A DNA stretch of 34,394 bases from a virus, in IMG/VR virus record IMGVR_UViG_3300009175_000043, positions 1 to 34,394 of that record; one strand, given 5' to 3'. The notes under the pieces were generated by a model. It worked only from the letters and a program-made list of their open reading frames with translations, did no database searches and was not told where the DNA came from. Shown one piece after another: positions 1 to 6,875 of the stretch. The stretch's first letter is position 1, and the number at the start of each line of letters is the position of its first letter. Position numbers and translations under genes: made by a program.

Positions 1-72
1 AATCAGAACTTTTCCAGATTCATCTCTGGCAATAATTTCATTGTGCGGGGAATTATCAATGGTGATCTTCAT
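1..72 (-). CDS. Partial hypothetical protein (N-terminal 24 codons)
   Basis: An open frame starts with ATG at 72 and runs off the window edge; the visible residues begin MKITIDNSPHNEII. An AAAGGA element lies about 12 nt upstream, the same ribosome-binding layout used by neighbouring leftward genes. It is the next gene after the methyltransferase fragment in the same transcript direction. Too little is visible to assign a family. Confidence 0.55.
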   Translation of the reverse strand, partial: MKITIDNSPHNEIIARDESGKVLI

Positions 73-100
73 TATGTTTTGTGTCCTTTTGTTTTGATGT

Positions 101-505
101 TTAGATGCACTGCAATAGGCTGGCGCAATGGGCGTCAGCCAAACCGACGCAGACCGCATTACCGATCTGCTTAACTCGTTCCTCTCTGCTGCCTGTGAAC
201 TGGTAGTCGCTAGGGAATGGCATACCTCCCCGGGCGATAGAGTGATGCGTGCATTCAGGTGAGGCGAACAACAGGTCGAGGTTGTCACAGCCGCACTTGA
301 GCGGATCCAGACTGTTGAGGTCGGCGCACAGATGCCGCACTGATGGATGGTTTAACTCATGAGTCTTGACAGCGGTCGGCCAGTGATTGACCGCCAGCAT
401 ATCGAATCCGAGTTGAGCCCGATTGATGGCTTGGAGTGCCCCAGTTGAAGTGCCGCCCGCCCCAGCAAATAAGTCGGCGAGGCGGATGGTTTTAGGTGAT
501 GTCAT
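101..505 (-). CDS. Shortened DNA cytosine-5 methyltransferase (motifs I-IV joined to motif X)
   Basis: The 134-residue product carries a clear C5-methyltransferase motif I (DLFAGAGG, residues 10-17, SAM binding) and a motif IV with the candidate catalytic Cys (ASPECTHHS, about residues 81-89). Soon after comes the family's C-terminal motif X (QIGNAV, about residues 112-117). Normal family members are about 300-450 residues. The ENV motif VI, the QxRxR motif VIII and the whole target-recognition domain are absent, which looks like an in-frame internal deletion. The start ATG at 505 follows AAAGGA. What is seen is a fold remnant. Whether it still binds SAM or DNA, or is a decaying gene, is not decidable here; independent methylation activity is unlikely. 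Confidence 0.8.
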   Translation of the reverse strand: MTSPKTIRLADLFAGAGGTSTGALQAINRAQLGFDMLAVNHWPTAVKTHELNHPSVRHLCADLNSLDPLKCGCDNLDLLFASPECTHHSIARGGMPFPSDYQFTGSREERVKQIGNAVCVGLADAHCASLLQCI

Positions 506-517
506 AATTTCCTTTCG

Positions 518-889
518 TTAGATGAGTGCTAACAGTTCGTCTGTGGATATTTCTGCGATTTCTGGAGTGTTGGTTTGGACACTTTTTTGCGAGTTGGCTG
601 GCGCGTTGCCCTTGCCGCCGCCCTTGCCTTTGAACTTTGTGGGCCTGTCGCAGTGATGGGCCCAGTGCGCCACCCTGCCCGATGGCAGCTTGTGGCCCTT
701 GGGGGCGAACCTGAACCCGATGCCTTCACGTCCAAGGGACTTGCGCAGGTCGGCATGTTGCTCGCTGCTGAAGTCCCCGCAGAGCCACAGCCAGGCTCGG
801 TCTTGCTCTAAGGCGTTGGACTCGATCAGATGAGGGTGATGCGCCGCCACCTCGGCAATGACTTGGTGGATTGACTTCAGTGTGCTCAC
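518..889 (-). CDS. Hypothetical phage protein with WLW...GxxF...H core
   Basis: A 123-residue protein beginning at a GTG that overlaps the stop of the upstream gene (GTGA). A near-perfect AGGAGGTG ribosome binding site lies inside that gene's last codons, implying translational coupling. The central part (RAWLWLCGDFS, then GIGFRFAPKGH and WAHHCD) resembles a small domain of plasmid and phage proteins of pattern W-hydrophobic-W-x-x-G followed about 25 residues later by G-F-R-F/W-x-P-K. The tail is Gly/Lys-rich (KGKGGGKG), which suggests nucleic-acid contact. No enzymatic motif is visible. Confidence 0.7.
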   Translation of the reverse strand: MSTLKSIHQVIAEVAAHHPHLIESNALEQDRAWLWLCGDFSSEQHADLRKSLGREGIGFRFAPKGHKLPSGRVAHWAHHCDRPTKFKGKGGGKGNAPANSQKSVQTNTPEIAEISTDELLALI

Positions 890-1182
890 TCTCCACCTCC
901 TGTGGTTTCGTGCAGGTGGTGAACTCGGGCCAACTCCATCAGGAACTCGAAGTCATATTGACGCGAGTCGCTGAGGTGCATCAGGTCAGTGAACATGTCA
1001 ACGATCAGGTCCTTAAACACTGCGTCATTGTCGCCATCTTCGCCCGTCAACTTGGCGTAGTGCGCCATTGCGTTGCGTGCCCTGTCTGCCTTGGCTTGAT
1101 TGGTGCTGATCAGTTGGATCGGGACCTCGACGGGATCACTGAACTCAATGCGTATCATTCGGGTGGGTAACTCTTTGCTCAT
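886..1182 (-). CDS. Hypothetical acidic phage protein
   Basis: A 98-residue acidic protein. The ATG at 1182 is preceded by AAAGGA. The C-terminal half (LMHLSDSRQYDFEFLMELA) looks like a conserved phage segment of helical character found in small uncharacterised proteins. Its stop overlaps the GTG of the next gene. No catalytic motif is seen; the function is unknown. Confidence 0.75.
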   Translation of the reverse strand: MSKELPTRMIRIEFSDPVEVPIQLISTNQAKADRARNAMAHYAKLTGEDGDNDAVFKDLIVDMFTDLMHLSDSRQYDFEFLMELARVHHLHETTGGGE

Positions 1183-1203
1183 GTGTATCCTTTGTGTTGT
1201 GGG

Positions 1204-1713
1204 TTAGTATTGTTTGGCATCTGCAATGACATCCTTGTCGATGTTCAGCTCGGCGGCTCTCTGGTCAAGCCATTCATGCCATTGTGATTGAGCTTCCCTG
1301 ATTTGTTTGTGCAGGTGTTCAGGCATACAGAATTCACTCAAGCATGAGTCCCAAGTGCTTTCCATTCGCATACTTCTAATGATGTTGTCTTGGTTGACCG
1401 GCTTGGTTGTTGCCCCGCTGCCTGCCTCTTGCTCTCCTATGGCTAGGTTTGTGAAGCGAGTCTCCCAGTTACCGACGTCTTCATACAGGGATGCTACCCA
1501 CTGCTTTTGATTATTTGTTAACCACTTGCCGTCAACTCCGTCTACGTCCGTAACACACCAGAACGTTCCAGTCTCACCCGTTTCAAGCTCAATCATTGCA
1601 GGCGTGCCTTGACCTGGATCGCTGGGATATATTTCCGATGCGTCCAGGATCAGCTTGATGCCGTCGGGACCTTGGATGGTTTGTTTGCTATGGGTTATAT
1701 CAATGTCATTCAT
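1204..1713 (-). CDS. Hypothetical protein, 169 aa
   Basis: The N-terminal half reads like a small beta domain (GPDGIKLILDASEIYP...MIELETGETGTFWCV). The C-terminal half is helical and charged and ends AELNIDKDVIADAKQY. The ATG lies inside the last codons of the upstream microprotein gene, and an AAAGGA site sits 5-6 nt before it, so the two are translationally coupled. I recognise no family. Confidence 0.7.
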   Translation of the reverse strand: MNDIDITHSKQTIQGPDGIKLILDASEIYPSDPGQGTPAMIELETGETGTFWCVTDVDGVDGKWLTNNQKQWVASLYEDVGNWETRFTNLAIGEQEAGSGATTKPVNQDNIIRSMRMESTWDSCLSEFCMPEHLHKQIREAQSQWHEWLDQRAAELNIDKDVIADAKQY

Positions 1714-1861
1714 TTTTATCCTTTCTTTCGTTGTTGATTGTTTGTTCCATTCGATCGTCTGCCCTGGCCGCCGCGTGACAGCAGCACAGGACCATTCCAG
1801 TTGCCAAGCTCAGCACCAACGTGACCAGCGCCACGAGTGCGTATTGTTTTTCTGCATCCAT
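1706..1861 (-). CDS. Small single-span membrane protein (51 aa)
   Basis: An open frame from ATG at 1861 to TGA at 1706 has one hydrophobic segment at about residues 8-30 (core LVALVTLVLSLATGMVL) followed by a Cys-rich CCC-H stretch and a charged tail ending NERKDKNE. Its last codons contain the ribosome binding site of the next gene and overlap that gene's ATG by 8 nt, which is typical of a real coupled phage microprotein. Its own ribosome binding site is weak. It could be an accessory membrane or superinfection protein; the function is inferred only from topology. Confidence 0.55.
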   Translation of the reverse strand: MDAEKQYALVALVTLVLSLATGMVLCCCHAAARADDRMEQTINNERKDKNE

Positions 1862-1874
1862 AAGTTGTGTGTGT

Positions 1875-1897
1875 GGCAGGGTATGAACCGCCCTGCC
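1875..1897. other. Intergenic hairpin between leftward genes
   Basis: Perfect 7-bp arms (GGCAGGG / CCCTGCC) enclose a 9-nt loop, just past the stop of the gene ending at 1912. No T-run follows on either strand, so it is more likely an mRNA processing or stability stem, or a weak terminator. Confidence 0.45.
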
Positions 1898-1911
1898 AGC
1901 GGGGTTGATTG

Positions 1912-2778
1912 TTAGACTGTCGCTACATTACCTTCCATGTAACGCGATACCATTGCATCGACGAACGCTTTGCAATTGTCCTCGGTGATGTTGTTGCCAA
2001 ACCCATACTGCAGGGCATCGACCTCGATGACGTCGTCACCATCGACCTTGACGTTCATTGGGGTGCCGTAGCTGCAACCGTAATAGCGATTGAACTCAGC
2101 TTGATCTCGCTTCTCGAAGAACCGGAAGAACAGCCGGCGCAGGACCGATGCGTTGCACAGCATGTAGGCTAGTCGATCCATCTCGACGGGCTGGCTCGCT
2201 TGCTTGATGACGACTGTCGTCGATGACCCAGCTTCACCATCCCTACATGTCCCGCAGGCCAGCACAACCTCGCAGCGCAGGCCGGATTGTTCGATCAGAT
2301 CCACCAGCATGACAGCCGCCGCACCCCTCATGAACATCTGCTCGGTGGATATGGCGCTAGATGCTGCCATGTTGAACACAACCTTGACCACACGACCAGC
2401 AGCGGGGACTTGTTGAACCTCCCAGTCGATCATGTGCTCAGACTCGCCGGTCATGTAACGACCGATGTCAACCTCGTCGCCTGCTTCAGAGTAGCGGCAG
2501 AAGTGGCGGTCAGCCTTGTCGCCGTGCAACTGCTTGAGTGTGCCGGTCAGTGCCTTGATCCTTGCCAAGCCAGTCTCCCAGCCCCTTTCAGCCAAGGCAA
2601 TCGCATCCTCAAAGCATCCAGTGCCAAACCAGTTAGCCTTGCCAACGACGTCACTCCGGTTGGTAATCCCTTCCGCCAGTGCGCCAGGCCGCTTGATGTC
2701 ATCCATGAATGCCTCAAGCGAATCGAAGCTCGTTGTCAGGCAGCGGTCAGTGGACAGGCTCAGGTAGTCAGTGCTCAC
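1912..2778 (-). CDS. Partner protein of the MoxR-like ATPase (phage DUF7192-like, tentative)
   Basis: A 288-residue protein. The GTG start overlaps the TGA of the upstream AAA+ gene (GTGA), with AAGGAGG as ribosome binding site, so the two are made together. The N-terminus has the pattern S-hydrophobic-F-D, a W-F-G-T step, A-x-x-L-A-x-x-G-W-x-x-G, and a central segment (MRGAAAVMLVDLIEQSG) that fits a Rossmann-like or von Willebrand A-like core. MoxR/CobS-type ATPases are usually encoded beside such VWA-like partners, and phages carry a comparable pair. No complete MIDAS motif is evident, so the assignment rests on context. Confidence 0.65.
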   Translation of the reverse strand: MSTDYLSLSTDRCLTTSFDSLEAFMDDIKRPGALAEGITNRSDVVGKANWFGTGCFEDAIALAERGWETGLARIKALTGTLKQLHGDKADRHFCRYSEAGDEVDIGRYMTGESEHMIDWEVQQVPAAGRVVKVVFNMAASSAISTEQMFMRGAAAVMLVDLIEQSGLRCEVVLACGTCRDGEAGSSTTVVIKQASQPVEMDRLAYMLCNASVLRRLFFRFFEKRDQAEFNRYYGCSYGTPMNVKVDGDDVIEVDALQYGFGNNITEDNCKAFVDAMVSRYMEGNVATV

Positions 2779-4202
2779 AGGGCCTCCTTGATCTTATTGA
2801 CCGTGGCAACATCCAAGCCTTTCCAAAGCACCATTTGCTCCACATGAACCCTGCCTACACCGGCAGCGAAGAGTTTGCAGCCATAGATCGTGGCTCGAGG
2901 ACTCACCACATGCCGGATGGCCAACCTCTCGCAAGCTTCCCTGACCTTGAGGACATGGGAGATCCATGCCTCGTTGGTCATTGTCCCTCCCTCGCCCAGC
3001 TCCAGCCTGGGACTGTCCATGGTCACCCCGACCAAACTGGCCTCAAATCCCCGGTCGTAATCCCAGTCAATGACCACGAACCGGTCCAAGGTGGCACCAT
3101 CAAGTTGATTACGACCCACGTATACCCGATTAGCGCCCATTCCGTAGGTGTTCATACCTGCAATCATCACGAAGTCCTTGTGCTTGGTTTTCATGCCGTC
3201 CGGTGTCCCGAACACCCCGTTCGCAAGGATTGCATTGGTGTAGGTCAACACGCCAGGGTTGGCTGCGTCCATTTCATCCAGCAGCATCACGCCGCCTTCG
3301 GTCGCACACCTGACTACCTCGGTGCTGCGGTAACGACCCTCGGCATCCATGTATCCAAGGATGTCTGACTTGGAAGTCATCGGGCCCACGCTCATCGCCC
3401 CGAACTGGAGCTTCAACGCCTCAGCAGCGACATGCGCCGCCGACGTCTTGCCGGACCCTGCCGGACCCACTATGGCCACATGCAGCCCTTGAGACAAGCA
3501 AGCCAGCAGCAAGGCGAACTTGTAATGCTGTCTCGCAACCTCACGGGCAGGCTCATTGACCTTGCGTATCTCAACCACGTCGCGGGGTGGTATCTTCGCA
3601 AGGTAGTCGTTGACGATGTTGTCAACCCGTTGACCGGTCTTGACCTGCCAGTTGATTAGGTCAGTCTGCAAGTCGTTGCGCATCACCTTGCCCTCACTCT
3701 CCATGATGCCCCTTGCAATCTTCGCCACCTCATCAGGGTCAACCGTCGCCTTAGTGCCACCGCCGATGATCGCCAGCAGCGACTCAACCGCCTTCGCCCT
3801 GTCCATGTCAGGGGTGAATGTCCGAGGCTGAACAACCTCGACCGGCTTCTCGACCGCCCTCGGCTCATCCTGCTTGGGCTCCTCGACCGTTACGTTAACC
3901 GTCTCAGGTGCCGCAGCCTGCCCACTTGGCACGGCACCCAGCAGCTTGGTGTAGTCGCCGTCTCTAACGGCTGTCGCAAGCTCGTTGTAGAGCTCGCACT
4001 TCTCGACCGCGCTCGCCCCATTGTTATGGTAGTGAACGATGTTGGTATGCTTACCGCCAGTCTTCGCCCGGATATGGGAGTTGACCCGCATCATGGCCTG
4101 GCTATCGGTGCTGCGCTTGATCGCCGCTTGCAACACGCTAAGCATTGTCTCAGGGTTGCTCTTTGCCTTGGCAAGTGCCGCAGCTTTCTCTGTATCTGTC
4201 AT
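2775..4202 (-). CDS. MoxR/CobS-like AAA+ ATPase
   Basis: From ATG at 4202 the product is 475 residues. It has a Walker A (GPAGSGKTSAAH), a Walker B (GVMLLDEMDAAN), and a downstream LDRFVVIDWDYD segment typical of dynein-related AAA_5/MoxR ATPases. The N-terminal ~200 residues hold a Pro/Glu-rich linker (EEPKQDEPRAVEKPVEVVQP). The frame is open further upstream to 4427, but ATG 4202 has a GAAAGG site and the extra segment lies over the intergenic DNA. MoxR proteins remodel partner proteins or complexes; the coupled downstream gene is the probable partner. Its phage role is unknown. Confidence 0.85.
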   Translation of the reverse strand: MTDTEKAAALAKAKSNPETMLSVLQAAIKRSTDSQAMMRVNSHIRAKTGGKHTNIVHYHNNGASAVEKCELYNELATAVRDGDYTKLLGAVPSGQAAAPETVNVTVEEPKQDEPRAVEKPVEVVQPRTFTPDMDRAKAVESLLAIIGGGTKATVDPDEVAKIARGIMESEGKVMRNDLQTDLINWQVKTGQRVDNIVNDYLAKIPPRDVVEIRKVNEPAREVARQHYKFALLLACLSQGLHVAIVGPAGSGKTSAAHVAAEALKLQFGAMSVGPMTSKSDILGYMDAEGRYRSTEVVRCATEGGVMLLDEMDAANPGVLTYTNAILANGVFGTPDGMKTKHKDFVMIAGMNTYGMGANRVYVGRNQLDGATLDRFVVIDWDYDRGFEASLVGVTMDSPRLELGEGGTMTNEAWISHVLKVREACERLAIRHVVSPRATIYGCKLFAAGVGRVHVEQMVLWKGLDVATVNKIKEAL

Positions 4203-4302
4203 AGGTGTGTATACCTTTCTTGTCCGGAGCTTGGACGGGTTGGTTGATGCTCCACACGCCTTGCAAATCAATGACTTGCAAAGCGGTTGGAACGGACAGC
4301 CT

Positions 4303-4437
4303 TTACTTTGTGTGATCCTTCCACCAAGAGGTGGCGTTGTCCCACTTGACCAGCATCTCTCGTTGACCCTTGGTCCGACCCACCAGGTGCCCAGCGCGGA
4401 AGCAAACCGCGCAGGCCATGAGCGCAAGCAACAACAT
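4303..4437 (-). CDS. Small membrane protein (44 aa), TGATG-coupled
   Basis: The product begins with a hydrophobic stretch (MLLLALMACAVCF, then AGHLVG), followed by a basic and aromatic tail (KWDNATSWWKDHTK). Its ATG overlaps the TGA of the upstream gene as TGATG, strongly suggesting reinitiation. One short transmembrane helix with the C-terminus in the cytoplasm is the likely topology. A holin- or spanin-like role cannot be claimed because the length and context (early region) do not fit well. Confidence 0.55.
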   Translation of the reverse strand: MLLLALMACAVCFRAGHLVGRTKGQREMLVKWDNATSWWKDHTK

Positions 4438-4577
4438 CAGTCGTGCCTCCGATGCAGCTTCTTCATGGGCTGAAGCTTGGTTGACCACTCACTAATCTCA
4501 GTCACGGGCTCACTCAGCAGTGCCCGCACAAAACGACGCGCTTGACGCCGTTCATATCTCTTCACATGTGAATTCAT
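4437..4577 (-). CDS. Small basic protein (46 aa)
   Basis: ATG at 4577 follows a GAAAGG site 8 nt upstream. The product is very basic at the N-terminus (MNSHVKRYERRQARRFVRAL) and again at the end (KKLHRRHD), and ends in the TGATG junction with the membrane microprotein. The charge suggests nucleic-acid or membrane-surface contact. No family is recognised. Confidence 0.5.
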   Translation of the reverse strand: MNSHVKRYERRQARRFVRALLSEPVTEISEWSTKLQPMKKLHRRHD

Positions 4578-4647
4578 TCTCTATGCCTTTCATTTGGGGG
4601 GAGTTAAGACCGGAGATACCGGCCAGACTATCGGTTGACAGTCCATC

Positions 4648-4678
4648 CAACCTTGAGACCGCTTGCGCCTCAAGGTTG
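4648..4678 (-). terminator. Strong hairpin after the 4708-5130 gene
   Basis: Ten perfectly complementary bases (CAACCTTGAG / CTCAAGGTTG) flank an 11-nt loop. It lies directly 3' of the leftward gene ending at 4708 and before the next ribosome binding site. There is no T-tract, so it may be a pause or processing hairpin, not a full Rho-independent terminator. A smaller CCGG-AGATA-CCGG stem follows at 4610-4622. Confidence 0.5.
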
Positions 4679-4707
4679 ACGGGACGGGACAACGGGCTAG
4701 GGAAAGC

Positions 4708-5130
4708 TTAGGCTGTGGGCTGTTGCGCGGGCTTCTTAGGCTGCTTCGCTTCCAACAAGGCGAGCAACTCAGTCTCGGACAGCGTGGCCGCCGCCTCCAT
4801 CGGCGTAGGTTGCTTCACCACACCCAGCATGGACGCAGGCACAAACTTAACCTTGAACCCGCCGTCCTTCGTGGTGGATACCGATTGCGCCAGGATGTCC
4901 CCGTTCGCAATCTTCGCGGAGATGTTCGCATTGGCCGCAAAGCCAAGCTCGATGCGATAAGCGGTATGCGCCCTACGCGCCGCCGCCCCTTTAACCTTGT
5001 GCGCCACGGAATACTGCTTAAGGCTCAAGTATCCCGCAGTGGTATTCCCAGACGTCAAGAGCTTGCTCGTAATTTCAAGACTGGTTTTCCCGTCCTTGGC
5101 TGTAAACAGTGTAAGAGATGATGCCGACAT
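4708..5130 (-). CDS. Hypothetical protein, 140 aa, monocistronic-looking
   Basis: ATG at 5130 follows AAGGAAAGG. The product has a beta-rich Ser/Thr start (SLTLFTAKDGKTSLEITSK), a basic middle (KVKGAAARRAHTAYRIELG) and a C-terminus of short helix plus Pro/Gln/Lys tail (LLALLEAKQPKKPAQQPTA). It is flanked by a hairpin downstream and by the long structured region with a consensus -10 upstream, so it may be separately and highly expressed. No family is recognised. Confidence 0.7.
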   Translation of the reverse strand: MSASSLTLFTAKDGKTSLEITSKLLTSGNTTAGYLSLKQYSVAHKVKGAAARRAHTAYRIELGFAANANISAKIANGDILAQSVSTTKDGGFKVKFVPASMLGVVKQPTPMEAAATLSETELLALLEAKQPKKPAQQPTA

Positions 5131-5188
5131 GATATGTACCTTTCCTTTATGCTAACGTTTATTGGTTGAATGAACCCATAACCCATCG

Positions 5189-5194
5189 ATTATA
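5189..5194 (-). promoter_or_regulatory. Leftward -10 element upstream of the 5130 gene
   Basis: Read on the minus strand this is a perfect TATAAT, about 60 nt before the start codon at 5130. No good -35 is present at 17 nt. That position falls in the proximal arm of the inverted repeat at 5207-5216, which suggests activator- or repressor-dependent initiation. Confidence 0.45.
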
Positions 5195-5206
5195 GGCTCA
5201 TTACAA

Positions 5207-5277
5207 CCAACAATTCGAGACCGTCATAAGACAGTCGTTTAGAACGTCATAGGACATTCTGGATTGTGAATTGTTGG
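5207..5277. repeat. Inverted repeat enclosing two 12-bp direct repeats
   Basis: CCAACAATTC at 5207-5216 and its exact complement GAATTGTTGG at 5268-5277 flank two copies of CGTCATARGACA (5222-5233 and 5245-5256, one difference, 23 nt apart, about two helical turns). The arrangement is that of a multi-site protein-binding element, an operator or iteron pair. Confidence 0.6.
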
Positions 5278-5855
5278 ACGTAATTGGTTGATTGTTATCG
5301 GGACATTTCGAGCCCTACGCTCATGCAATCCCTTTCGCATAGGCAACTTGCTATCGTTTGCCATCGCAGCTTGTCTAATAAGTCTCCATCGATGCCATAC
5401 TCCCTTACTCTACCAATTCTACCAAACAGCTAAACCGTTATAGCTCACTAGCTTACATAAGGATATGCTTTGCGCTCGGAGGTGATTAGCAATCCGACTT
5501 TTTGCTATGCTGAAAATTTCGTCGGTTTTAGGAGTGTCTTTCCAGATAGGCAACTTTTGCCTACCTCATCCCACCCTTTCGCTGGTCAAAAACTCCTGTT
5601 TTCAGCCTTAATCCCAGCATGACTGGGCATTTCGCACTTGCGAATATTGGAAAGAACTGTCTTACACCTTGTGGGAAAGTAGGTTACGTAAAGCCGTTAC
5701 ATTAACCAGATAATGAAACTGAATGAGCCTTCCCGACGGTAGCCCAACTTTGGAGCCAGGCGGGGGGTGGTTCGGGGTTTGGACTTTGCTCTCCTGAGCT
5801 CGCCTATCCCCCCTTTCTAAACTTTCGCATTATTCTTGAAATGTTTTTGGGGTGG

Positions 5856-5880
5856 CTTAATGAGACTGAGTCTTAATAAG
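5856..5880. repeat. 25-bp imperfect palindrome
   Basis: CTTAATGAGACT and AGTCTTAATAAG are arms around a single central G, with 10 of 12 positions complementary and a perfect 11-bp core AGACTGAGTCT. It lies just downstream of the 5917 gene end and is a candidate dimeric-protein operator. Confidence 0.5.
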
Positions 5881-5916
5881 GTTTGGAGGGGTGGTGTTGG
5901 GTGCGTTTGGAATGGG

Positions 5917-6102
5917 CTATGGATGGCTGGTTAAACGTTGCTGCTGGGCTTTGAGGCGACGTTTGAGGACTTTGAGGATCCTTGAGTCAATTTCGATGAA
6001 AGCGTGCGGTGGAGGGCCTGGTGGGGTGAAGTAGCGTTGGTTTATGGTGTCCCATAGGCCATCGAGGATGAGGTCTTGGACGCAGGCGTGGATGATTGGC
6101 AT
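5917..6102 (-). CDS. Hypothetical small protein (61 aa)
   Basis: The product begins MPIIHACVQDLILDGLWDTI and ends with a basic amphipathic helix (RILKVLKRRLKAQQQRL). A central Pro-rich turn (FTPPGPPPHAF) separates two helices. An AGGGAAAA-like ribosome binding site precedes ATG 6102. The residue pattern looks like a real protein, but I recognise no family. Confidence 0.5.
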   Translation of the reverse strand: MPIIHACVQDLILDGLWDTINQRYFTPPGPPPHAFIEIDSRILKVLKRRLKAQQQRLTSHP

Positions 6103-6249
6103 AGAAATTTTTCCCTGTGAAAGTGTCGGTTTTCTCGCTCGTGATTCTTGAATTATAAGGGGTTTTTGAAGATTTTGGGTTTCGAGGGTGGTTGAAGGTG
6201 GTTCATGACGTAACGAGAATGGTGGGTTTTTTAATTTTCCCGGGGTGAT

Positions 6250-6387
6250 TTAGAGGATGACATTGAAGCAAACGATGATGGCTTTGGGATCGATCATGTA
6301 TTCGGCGGTGGGTTCTGTGGGTTTGTCATAATGGAAAGTGTTCTTGGATAATGGAATTGAGAGGGTGATGTGTCCCTACTTTCCCAT
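6250..6387 (-). pseudogene. Small ORF interrupted by TAG at codon 4
   Basis: ATG 6387 reads Met-Gly-Lys-TAG and then continues open for 41 codons to TAA at 6250, with protein-like composition (GHITLSIPLSKNTFHYDKP, later EYMIDPKAIIVCFNVIL). There is no ATG, GTG or TTG start between the TAG and an internal Met about two-thirds of the way along. Either a short gene has been broken by a nonsense change, or the amber codon is read through, or the frame is fortuitous. I see nothing else gene-like in the rest of 6103-6416. Confidence 0.3.
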
Positions 6388-6416
6388 GGGTGGGATTTCG
6401 GGGTTGGTGGTAAGGA

Positions 6417-6854
6417 TTACTTGTTACGTTCTTTGAGCATGGCGTCGGCAATTGCGTAAGCTTCTTTGGCTACCCATTGACGCCAGTGGATATCGGAGAC
6501 GAAGTCTTCTTCTTTGATCCTGAGTGAGCTGCACACATGTCCGACCCCTACGTCATCTTTAATTAATTGTCCGATTGCCTGGAGTGCAAACATGTCCCTG
6601 GTGGGGCTTGCGCTGGAGTCCGCGGTGGGTTCATGCTTGATGGTGATGGCCTGGCGCTCGCGCATATCCAGAGTTTCGACTGGGTTGAAGTTCCACCATT
6701 CAGGCCAATTGCTGAATGTTTGAATAAGCTGTCTTGTGATAATGGAGGTTTTGGCGGAAATGGTGGCCGCTTCGCAATCGAATGGTGCTGAGGCGATGAC
6801 TCCGCTGGCGATCTGTCCGATGAGGTTGAGTCGTTGGTCGTTGGTAAGTTTCAT
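6417..6854 (-). CDS. Hypothetical protein sharing a C-terminal domain with the 6876 gene product
   Basis: A 145-residue protein. Its last ~60 residues (RDMFALQAIGQLI ... HWRQWVAKEAYAIADAMLKERNK) align by eye with the last ~60 of the upstream neighbour (RDTYITSAITGLA ... HWPQFVARMAVRITNAILKEESK): shared RD, H-W-x-Q-x-V-A, I-x-x-A-x-L-K-E and final K. An upstream segment around NWPEWWNFNP looks like a second, more diverged copy. The domain is helical and otherwise unknown to me. The gene follows its paralogue by 21 nt. Confidence 0.65.
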   Translation of the reverse strand: MKLTNDQRLNLIGQIASGVIASAPFDCEAATISAKTSIITRQLIQTFSNWPEWWNFNPVETLDMRERQAITIKHEPTADSSASPTRDMFALQAIGQLIKDDVGVGHVCSSLRIKEEDFVSDIHWRQWVAKEAYAIADAMLKERNK

Positions 6855-6875
6855 GTGTTTTGAGTGTTGTTTGAA

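Larger units (their letters stand above)
5131..5916. other. 786-nt structured non-coding region (possible origin, control region or RNA)
   Basis: I see no convincing gene here. It holds a leftward -10 (TATAAT at 5189-5194); an inverted repeat enclosing two direct repeats (5207-5277); stems at 5487-5507, 5494-5525, 5530-5596 (nested), 5613-5627 and 5631-5644; and a 25-bp imperfect palindrome at 5856-5880. It separates two leftward gene blocks. The two genes with DnaA domain IV-like folds lie about 1-3 kb away. A replication origin, a multi-operator promoter, or a structured transcript are all possible. Confidence 0.5.

Noticed and set aside
4203-4427. N-terminal extension of the MoxR-like protein
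   Set aside because: It has Cys residues that could suggest a zinc site, but it overlaps the membrane microprotein gene and lacks a ribosome site, whereas ATG 4202 has one.
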